DNA of 5,166 nucleotides from assembly GCA_030591125.1 (NCBI GenBank), contig JAUVBP010000096.1, forward strand, positions 1 through 5,166, in the 5' to 3' direction. Positions within the stretch are counted from its first letter, which is position 1. Each line of letters starts with the position of its first letter. The notes beneath the pieces are model-generated. The model was given only the letters and a program-made list of their open reading frames with translations, ran no database searches and was not told the origin of the DNA. Below are positions 1-5,166 of this stretch, piece by piece. Both the position numbers and the translations under genes were made by a program. The DNA is from Candidatus Woesearchaeota archaeon (GTDB lineage: Archaea > Nanobdellota > Nanobdellia > Woesearchaeales > UBA11576).

Positions 1-1651
1 CAGTATTAGACATGAGATAGACATTATGCAGATCCTCTGGTGGCAAGATATATCCTCTCATCTTTATGACTCCCTTAAGTCCGTATTTAGTGCTATCAAG
101 CCCATCTACAGCAGAAAGGAGCACAGGCTTACCATCACAACCTGCCCTACCAAGACTCTTCTTGATGTTTGAAAGGTCGAGAGAATATTTTACCAGACCT
201 GTCTTGCCATCCTCTATGTGGTCTATAGTAAAACCATCCTCCCCTTCCTCAAATCTGAAAGTGAGGTGGCGGACAAGCTCAAGCAGCTTCCCCCCATCTG
301 TCATGTCGGAGAACAGCTCCACAAAAAGGTCTGCCCGTAAATTCGGGTCTTCCAATACACCAGGAAGATCCTCCAGGGTGGAATAATACTTCGCTATCGC
401 GGCATCGCCCTGCCTGCTCCTGGCAAGCTGCCGTATAGCACCTAACATCTCCTCATGTTCATCAGGCTTCTCATTGACAGGTATCTCAACATACTTATCA
501 TAATCTTTAGGTATCCGCCCATCAACATAAGGCCTATGATCAGAGCTTGTAGATACACGACCAAGCACAAGACTCAATAGAGACATCCTTGCGAACTGAC
601 CCATACTCATCTGCATGAAATACTTAGCCTCTTCACGGAAGTCTATTGAAGGCGATATCTCAGGGTGACCTTTATGCATAGGAAGAGGATGCATCAAAGG
701 AAGTATCCCACACCCCTCATACAGGTCCATAAGCTCAGGAGTCAAGTTCACAAGACCCTTGACTTTCTCAAAGACCTTAGGGTCCAAGCGCTCCTCTTGT
801 GTCCTCAGCCCATATACAAATGCTTTCTTCTTGGTGTTCGCATATTTTATCGCATCCTCTATAGAATCCATGACCTTTACATTAAGACCTCTCTGTCTCA
901 AAGCCAGTATCTCAGATTCAGGAGCACAGACCTCTTCAGGAGAGACAACAACAATCTCATTGTCCTCAAACTGAGATAATCCACGGGCAAGACTCCTGAA
1001 AGTCCTTCCCTTGAGCGTGTCACCCACCGCAATCATGGTCAGCCCTGAAAGGACATCCTCTCTCTTGAACTCCTTATATTCATCTCTCGGTGTACCATCA
1101 AACTTCACATCATAAAGATTGTATATGCTAAGCATATCCAGGAATGCCTGTGTAGGATGCTCATGCGCTCCGTCGCCACCATTTACAACGACCGGCTTGA
1201 ACATATCCTCAGAATGGACCTCTGCAAGACGGCCCATGTAATCAGCGACCCATTGAGGGGCACCTTCCATCTTGGTCCGCATAACTACAGCATGTATACC
1301 ATACGCCTGAAGGGTCGCGAAATTATGAGCAAGGGATTCTCCTTTAGATGCTGATGTCCCTCCAGAATTCCTCCTCACCGGAACAAGTTTTGCACCTAAA
1401 TTGACTGTAGCGAATGAATGTGAATCATGGGTCCTTGAACTGTCCTCACTGAAATTCGTCCCTATCACAAGACCGTCCAGAAGATCCTTGAACTCGAAGT
1501 TGCGCAGGTCATGACGATTCTTCCTGTGCTCATTCCCTATGATCCGGGCAACTTCAAGCACATAAGTCATCTCATCACGATTGAAGTCATCGATACGCAT
1601 GACATCCCTCCCTTTGAAAGAGCGGACATCATCCATCTCGATAAGTTCCAT
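1..1651 (-). CDS. pyrBI: Aspartate carbamoyltransferase, catalytic-regulatory fusion (PyrB-PyrI), 3' end cut by window
   Basis: Seen: an open frame of 550 codons runs from ATG 1651 off the left edge with no stop. Residues 1-365 are an ATCase catalytic chain: SSRT at 71-74 (carbamoyl-phosphate loop), S100 and K103 (80s loop), R125, HPTQ at 165-168, R216 in GRT, R283-T-Q285, and HPLP at 321-324. Residues about 466-550 match the start of the PyrI regulatory chain: IDHI at 476-479 (E. coli D19/H20 of the nucleotide site) and K526/K530 in the equivalent of RKDLIKI (E. coli K56/K60). Known: ATCase makes N-carbamoyl-aspartate in the cytosol, and PyrI mediates ATP/CTP control, so feedback control is likely. 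Odd: about 100 unassigned residues (366-465) separate the modules; RTR reads RTH (H75) and PLPR reads PLPM (M325). The catalytic part is longer than the usual ~310 residues. The PyrI zinc domain should lie beyond the window. Start: AAGGA lies 5 nt upstream of this ATG; in-frame ATG 1657 and GTG 1693 are alternatives. Confidence 0.93.
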   Translation of the reverse strand, partial: MELIEMDDVRSFKGRDVMRIDDFNRDEMTYVLEVARIIGNEHRKNRHDLRNFEFKDLLDGLVIGTNFSEDSSRTHDSHSFATVNLGAKLVPVRRNSGGTSASKGESLAHNFATLQAYGIHAVVMRTKMEGAPQWVADYMGRLAEVHSEDMFKPVVVNGGDGAHEHPTQAFLDMLSIYNLYDVKFDGTPRDEYKEFKREDVLSGLTMIAVGDTLKGRTFRSLARGLSQFEDNEIVVVSPEEVCAPESEILALRQRGLNVKVMDSIEDAIKYANTKKKAFVYGLRTQEERLDPKVFEKVKGLVNLTPELMDLYEGCGILPLMHPLPMHKGHPEISPSIDFREEAKYFMQMSMGQFARMSLLSLVLGRVSTSSDHRPYVDGRIPKDYDKYVEIPVNEKPDEHEEMLGAIRQLARSRQGDAAIAKYYSTLEDLPGVLEDPNLRADLFVELFSDMTDGGKLLELVRHLTFRFEEGEDGFTIDHIEDGKTGLVKYSLDLSNIKKSLGRAGCDGKPVLLSAVDGLDSTKYGLKGVIKMRGYILPPEDLHNVYLMSNT

Positions 1652-1717
1652 ATGCATCCTTTCTTCAAGATTCAAGCCTTCCAATCCAAACACCTCGTCT
1701 CATTTTCTCAATATGTT
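1652..1717 (-). other. pyrC-pyrBI intergenic spacer, 66 nt
   Basis: This is the only gap of note in the window. On the minus strand it begins right after the pyrC TGA and ends at the pyrBI ATG. I see no clear hairpin followed by a T-run and no convincing promoter, so read-through from pyrC into pyrBI is expected. It contains the probable pyrBI ribosome binding site and an in-frame GTG (1693) that could extend PyrBI by 14 residues, but that GTG has only a weak upstream purine stretch. Confidence 0.6.
1657..1663 (-). promoter_or_regulatory. Probable Shine-Dalgarno site of pyrBI
   Basis: The minus strand reads GAAAGGA here, followed by 5 nt (TGCAT) and then the ATG at 1651. This spacing favours ATG 1651 over the in-frame ATG at 1657, which overlaps the site itself. 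The assignment rests on motif and spacing only. Confidence 0.5.
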
Positions 1718-2998
1718 TCAGATACTCTCTTGATACATCTTCATACGCATCCCACGCACAATAGTCTCAGCAGCACACAAGACATACTTATCTCCGAGCA
1801 CAACCCCTTCAAAAGGGGACCAGCCGCATTTCGTCTCAAGCTTCAGAGGCTCGTGCATGACCTCTTCAACAGAGCGCTTCTCGACAACTGTGAAAGACCC
1901 TGCATAACCTACTTTTATCTTTCCGAACCTGCCACCAGTATAGCCGCCAATGAACTCTCCAGGGAACTCGCAGCAGGTCTCCAGTATCCGCTTACGGGGG
2001 ACACCATTCTGCATCAACCAGCCCACAAAATTAGTATAATGATCCAGCAGAGGTATCCCGAAAGCACCTGCCCTCTTATCCTTGAGTGTATGTGGCGCAT
2101 GATCAGTGGCAAGGCAGTCTATGTCTCCTGTGACCAGCCCGTCCAGCATCCTCTGCCGATCATACTCTGTCCGTAAAGGCGGTTTCATACGTATTATCTT
2201 CCTATTCTTGAAACTGTTGATGTTCTGCCTGGAGAAGTACAGGTAAGTCGGCGTGGTCTCGCAAGTGACAGCTACACCTGACAGCTTTGCAGAAGTTATG
2301 GACTCAAGAGACTTAGCACTCGATACATGCGCTATATGCACAGGGATCTTATGCTTTGCAGAAAGATCAAGTATCATCTCAACATCACGCTCCTCTGCCT
2401 CTGCAGGACGGTCAGGATGCTTGCTGATGATGTTCGCATTCTCACAATGCCATACAAGAAGCGGCATGTAACTCTCAGATGCGAATCGCCTGAATATTGC
2501 CCGTATCCCTTTTCGCGATATGTCGTGCGTGTACCCCTTGTAAGGTATGTCGCCAAAAGGCTCTGACTTTGGGGTCAACAATGCATAGATCACATGATCT
2601 ATGCTACAGCTCTCAGCAGCCACCCTTGCCTTAGTCGAATAGTATACCGGACTATCCGGCGGAAAAGGGTTATTAGGCATGTCAGCAAAAGCGACAACCC
2701 CTCCATTGACTGCAGCAGCGCAGACAGATATGTAATCCTCTTTCTCAAGCACCTGTTCCCACTGCTTGACATCCTCATCAGAATGATCAGGAGGCAATGC
2801 ATACTCACGGGCGTGCACATGTATGTCGATGAAACCAGGATAAATCTTGAAATGTTCAGGGAACACTACATCTGCAGTGCCAAGATCCTTGCCTATCTCC
2901 TTTATCATACCGTCGACAACACGTATCTGACCATATTCTAGACTGCTATCAGGCAGCACATAATTGCCTTCCAACAGGAGATTGACCTTCTTTATCAT
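1718..2998 (-). CDS. pyrC: Dihydroorotase
   Basis: Closes N-carbamoyl-aspartate to dihydroorotate, step 3 of UMP synthesis, as a cytosolic zinc amidohydrolase. Seen, numbering from ATG 2998 (426 residues, a normal length): IDIHVHAR with metal ligands H60 and H62 and substrate-binding R64; MPNN with N109; PYKGY with K154, a candidate for the carbamylated metal-bridging lysine; HCEN with H184; HIAHVSS with H224; KPPLR; and ATDHAPH with catalytic D299. A C-terminal strand-rich segment closes the amidohydrolase fold. Odd: the usual REPG-x-x-K-E stretch is expanded by roughly ten or more residues after R64; the usual PHHL is PTYL (250-253); and the usual APG-type substrate loop reads FGIPLLD. Start choice: ATG 2998 overlaps the pyrDK stop as ATGA, with a G-rich stretch (GGGGGTTGGGAG) just upstream. 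ATG 3016, giving 432 residues, is an in-frame alternative. Other cyclic amidohydrolases (allantoinase, hydantoinase) are possible by fold, but the operon position argues for dihydroorotase. Confidence 0.93.
   Translation of the reverse strand: MIKKVNLLLEGNYVLPDSSLEYGQIRVVDGMIKEIGKDLGTADVVFPEHFKIYPGFIDIHVHAREYALPPDHSDEDVKQWEQVLEKEDYISVCAAAVNGGVVAFADMPNNPFPPDSPVYYSTKARVAAESCSIDHVIYALLTPKSEPFGDIPYKGYTHDISRKGIRAIFRRFASESYMPLLVWHCENANIISKHPDRPAEAEERDVEMILDLSAKHKIPVHIAHVSSAKSLESITSAKLSGVAVTCETTPTYLYFSRQNINSFKNRKIIRMKPPLRTEYDRQRMLDGLVTGDIDCLATDHAPHTLKDKRAGAFGIPLLDHYTNFVGWLMQNGVPRKRILETCCEFPGEFIGGYTGGRFGKIKVGYAGSFTVVEKRSVEEVMHEPLKLETKCGWSPFEGVVLGDKYVLCAAETIVRGMRMKMYQESI
2995..2998 (-). other. ATGA stop-start overlap between pyrDK and pyrC
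   Basis: The minus strand reads ATGA: the pyrC ATG occupies 2998-2996 and the pyrDK TGA occupies 2997-2995. Such overlaps usually mean the ribosome finishing the first gene restarts on the second. It is preceded by a G-rich stretch inside the pyrDK 3' end. This holds only if pyrC starts here and not at the in-frame ATG 3016. Confidence 0.7.
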
Positions 2999-4758
2999 CT
3001 CTCCCAACCCCCACACGCATTCCGCTTCAGCTTACCCTGAACAGCGTAGCGCTTGAACCTGTCAGCAGTTATGATGTGCCCATCAGTGCAGGAGATATTA
3101 CCTTCAGCATCAGAGCAGGAGCCGCATATGCCGACGCCGCATTTCATGTGGGGTTCCATGATGACATAGATACGGTCATCAGAGAACCCTTTCCGGTTGG
3201 CGATCTCGACAACTTTCTGCATCATGGGCGTAGGGCCGCAAGTGACGACAACACCATTATCCGTGCACGGACCTGTAAGATAACCTGTCAATAGATCATC
3301 GAACATATCAGTGACCTGCCCTTTATGTCCCGAGCCTGAACCGTCTTCCGTAGCTGCAAAAACAAGGTTCGCCGACAGGCAGCCTGTGAACAGCAGCTCA
3401 TCCCACGTCCTGGCACCTATGAAAGATACAAAATGAACATACTCTTTCGCGATGGACGCCAATGCTGCTGTGCCTGTGCCACCTCCTACCAGGTAAAGCA
3501 TATCCTCTTTAGGATAATTGAAGGGTACACCATAAGGACCTCTCACAAAGAGGGTGTCACCTTCCTCATGTTCCCAAAGCCTCGATGTGAAATGATGCTC
3601 CTTGTTCTTAGGATATTTCCTTATCGCCAGCGTGAGAGGATCATTGACAGGTATCGAGAATGGCGCTTCCATCGTCGGATGCCTGTCGTCGCCAGGAACC
3701 GCAAGAAAAAGATACTGGCAGGGATCAGCACGCATGCCTTCCTCAAATCGGAATACCCTGAGGTCATCTGAACAGCGCTCTATGCCAGATATCTTCACTG
3801 GCGTGTATGACAGCTCTGCACCAGACGTCAACAAGCGCTTGGCATCATCAGATCCGCAATCAATATCAGAATCCAACTCACAGATATAGTCTGCCAGCCA
3901 CCCTGACTCCATACCTTCCATGACTGTGCCTATCCCTATGTAATCCGCACCTGCCTGCATGAACTCCTGCGCATCACGTCCAGTGAATACACCACCCATA
4001 CCTATGATGAGCGGATCGGGACCTATCGCTTCCCGGACTATCTTAGTGCAATCAACACCTCTCTCGGTCACGCCCTGACCAGAAAGACCTCCTTTCCTGT
4101 TGAACAATACAGGTATATCCGTGCCTGGAAGATATGATTCACCAGGACCTATGGTATTTATGACAGTTATCCCTCTTGCACCTGCATCGATGCATGCCTT
4201 TGCAGTCTCTGCAAGATCAGCATCAGACAGGTTCGGCGACAGCTTTGTGAAGATATCATTTCCTGTAGCTCTCTGCACAGAGTTGACTATCCTTGCCATC
4301 GCATCTGAGTCCCGTCCAGTATCAAGACCATAACCCTTGGCATGAGGACAGGAGAAATTTATCTCGATTGCATCCACATAAGGCGCCATGTGCCTGCACA
4401 CCTTGAGCATCTCATCAAGGTCAGAACCGTAAGCAGAACCTAACAGAAGTGCTCCGTTGAGATCCGGACTTTCCTTCCTGAGCCAGGCGAGCTCCTCCTC
4501 GAACTCCTCTATACCAGGATTGGCAAGCCCTACAGCATTTCTCCGTGCAATGCTTTCCTCGCTGAAATCTGCACAATATATGGGTGGAGGGTTTCCAGGA
4601 TTAGGCTCAGGGCCGATGCTCTTTGTCGTGAATATACCTATGTCTCGGATATTCTTAGAATAGTTGAGAATCGTCTCTAAAGTCGTTGCTCTGCAGCCAG
4701 AAGCAGTCACGATACGTGAGCGCGGCAGTTTCCCGTTTATCTTCAGTCGACTATCCAT
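2995..4758 (-). CDS. pyrDK: Dihydroorotate dehydrogenase fused to its electron-transfer subunit (PyrD-PyrK)
   Basis: A 587-residue fusion that oxidises dihydroorotate to orotate and would pass electrons to NAD+. Seen, PyrD half (about 1-310): TASGC near 18, TTKS with K46, NAVGLANPG (74-82), INFSCP with catalytic-type C137 (class 1, not the serine of class 2), TKLSPN with K172, INT (200-202), GGLSG, GMGG (253-256) and GIGT, together a TIM barrel holding FMN. PyrK half (about 318-587): EAPFS flavin motif (364-368), RGPYG (406-410), GGGTGT nucleotide loop (425-430), CGPTPMM (507-513), and four cysteines C540, C545, C548, C557 in the C-x4-C-x2-C-x8-C pattern of the PyrK 2Fe-2S cluster. Known: PyrD and PyrK of class 1B enzymes are usually separate genes forming a heterotetramer. 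Inferred: the fusion works as a self-contained 1B enzyme. No membrane segment is visible. Start ATG 4758 lies 12 nt after the pyrE stop with only a weak purine-rich ribosome site. The end overlaps pyrC by ATGA, suggesting translational coupling. Confidence 0.95.
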   Translation of the reverse strand: MDSRLKINGKLPRSRIVTASGCRATTLETILNYSKNIRDIGIFTTKSIGPEPNPGNPPPIYCADFSEESIARRNAVGLANPGIEEFEEELAWLRKESPDLNGALLLGSAYGSDLDEMLKVCRHMAPYVDAIEINFSCPHAKGYGLDTGRDSDAMARIVNSVQRATGNDIFTKLSPNLSDADLAETAKACIDAGARGITVINTIGPGESYLPGTDIPVLFNRKGGLSGQGVTERGVDCTKIVREAIGPDPLIIGMGGVFTGRDAQEFMQAGADYIGIGTVMEGMESGWLADYICELDSDIDCGSDDAKRLLTSGAELSYTPVKISGIERCSDDLRVFRFEEGMRADPCQYLFLAVPGDDRHPTMEAPFSIPVNDPLTLAIRKYPKNKEHHFTSRLWEHEEGDTLFVRGPYGVPFNYPKEDMLYLVGGGTGTAALASIAKEYVHFVSFIGARTWDELLFTGCLSANLVFAATEDGSGSGHKGQVTDMFDDLLTGYLTGPCTDNGVVVTCGPTPMMQKVVEIANRKGFSDDRIYVIMEPHMKCGVGICGSCSDAEGNISCTDGHIITADRFKRYAVQGKLKRNACGGWER

Positions 4759-4770
4759 GATAGATTACAC

Positions 4771-5166
4771 TCACTTCTTTTTAGGAGGGTATCCGTTCTT
4801 CTCTCCCCAAGCGAAAGGATCTGCCCGCCAATCAGCGAGCATATCGACACTGTCCTTCGGGACATTGCCTGCTGCCACTGCTTCCTCAAGAAGCACAGGG
4901 TAGGTCAGTCCAGGATGAAGAGTTACCTTTGCAGCATCGAACTGGCTCAGAGCCTTCTCAAGACCATAGCTGAAGATGGCCAAACAATCCGTGACCACTG
5001 CTCCTCTGCGCAGGTATTCCTGTATCTCGCTCACACAGCTTCCGCCAGTAGATACAAGATCCTCAACCTGGAGGATGCGCTTGCCTGAGACATCTGCAGG
5101 CTTGAGCAGATTGGCGATGTTACTCGTGACATACGATAGGACCTCTACACCCTCTTCCTCTAATGC
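4771..5166 (-). CDS. pyrE: Orotate phosphoribosyltransferase, 5' end cut by window
   Basis: Transfers phosphoribose from PRPP to orotate, giving OMP (step 5), in the cytosol. Seen: the frame stays open from the right edge to TGA at 4773-4771, giving 132 residues of the C-terminal part. The PRPP-binding signature of type I phosphoribosyltransferases is present as RILQVEDLVSTGGS, with the acidic pair E-D followed by a T-G-G-S loop. After it come the FSYGLEKA strand-helix region, a Leu-Thr-Tyr segment and a C-terminal D-W-R-x-D-P-x-x-W stretch, which I recall from a subset of PyrE proteins, then a lysine-rich tail (PPKKK). The N-terminal orotate-binding part lies outside the window. An internal GTG at 5034 could be mistaken for a start, but it falls after the PRPP motif and would remove it, so the gene must extend past 5166. 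A 12-nt gap to pyrDK indicates co-transcription. The product is identified by the PRPP motif plus neighbours; another phosphoribosyltransferase is unlikely in this setting. Confidence 0.88.
   Translation of the reverse strand, partial: ALEEEGVEVLSYVTSNIANLLKPADVSGKRILQVEDLVSTGGSCVSEIQEYLRRGAVVTDCLAIFSYGLEKALSQFDAAKVTLHPGLTYPVLLEEAVAAGNVPKDSVDMLADWRADPFAWGEKNGYPPKKK

Noticed and set aside
66..979. Several plus-strand open frames of 70-106 codons over the pyrBI region
   Set aside because: All are antisense to the continuous, motif-bearing PyrBI frame; none has recognisable protein features.
1665..1703. Possible 12-codon leader peptide (MRRGVWIGRLES) ahead of pyrBI, reminiscent of the E. coli pyrL leader
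   Set aside because: There is no clear ribosome site, no terminator hairpin with T-run after it and no pyrimidine-rich pause tract, so attenuation cannot be supported.
1511..2176. Plus-strand open frame of 221 codons spanning the pyrC-pyrBI junction
   Set aside because: It lies antisense to two proteins with clear conserved motifs, shows no recognisable domain, and fits a chance shadow of minus-strand codon usage.
3655..3669. Apparent loss of the flavin-binding arginine in the PyrK half (EAPFS instead of RPxS)
   Set aside because: From memory, archaeal PyrK proteins typically carry E/D-x-P-(M/F)-S here, so this looks like a family variant rather than a defect.
2995..4758. PyrD-PyrK fusion as a sequencing frameshift or missed stop
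   Set aside because: The frame is continuous and motif order is intact on both sides of the junction, with no stop codon between the halves; a frameshift would more likely break the frame than join it.
4771..5034. Short 87-codon gene starting at GTG 5034
   Set aside because: The same frame stays open to the window edge and contains the PRPP-binding motif upstream of this GTG, so it is the tail of a longer pyrE.

Overview
This window is a densely packed, single-strand block of de novo pyrimidine (UMP) biosynthesis genes. All four genes are on the minus strand, so transcription runs from position 5166 towards position 1, in the order pyrE (orotate phosphoribosyltransferase, 5' end outside the window), pyrD-pyrK fusion (dihydroorotate dehydrogenase plus its FAD/2Fe-2S electron-transfer partner), pyrC (dihydroorotase), pyrB-pyrI fusion (aspartate carbamoyltransferase catalytic plus regulatory chains, 3' end outside the window). 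Together they carry pathway steps 2 to 5: carbamoyl phosphate + aspartate to carbamoyl-aspartate (PyrB), ring closure to dihydroorotate (PyrC), oxidation to orotate (PyrDK), and ribosylation to OMP (PyrE). Step 1 (carAB) and step 6 (pyrF) are not in the window.

Layout: 5166-4771 is the C-terminal part of pyrE. A 12-nt gap follows, then pyrDK at 4758-2995. pyrC begins inside the pyrDK stop codon (ATGA overlap at 2998-2995) and ends at 1718. A 66-nt gap follows, and pyrBI runs from 1651 off the left edge. The spacing strongly suggests one operon. No non-coding stretch exceeds 66 nt. I found no RNA gene, mobile element, CRISPR array, repeat family or convincing terminator. The many plus-strand ORFs are antisense shadows.

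Organism: undetermined prokaryote. Two of the proteins are fusions of normally separate subunits. The PyrK half (E-x-P-F-S flavin motif, MKCGxGICGSC iron-sulfur motif) and the PyrD half (TTKS, NAxGLxNPG) resemble, from memory, archaeal versions. The ATCase resembles the fused PyrBI type known from Thermotoga and some other bacteria. A compact-genome archaeon (DPANN-like) or a candidate-phylum bacterium would fit, but this is inference. TGA is the stop codon of all three genes whose ends are visible, which argues against lineages that read TGA as glycine or tryptophan.

I do not see a previously undescribed system. The points of real interest are the double subunit fusion, a roughly 100-residue unassigned segment between the catalytic and regulatory parts of the ATCase, and substitutions at positions that are normally near-invariant in ATCase and dihydroorotase.
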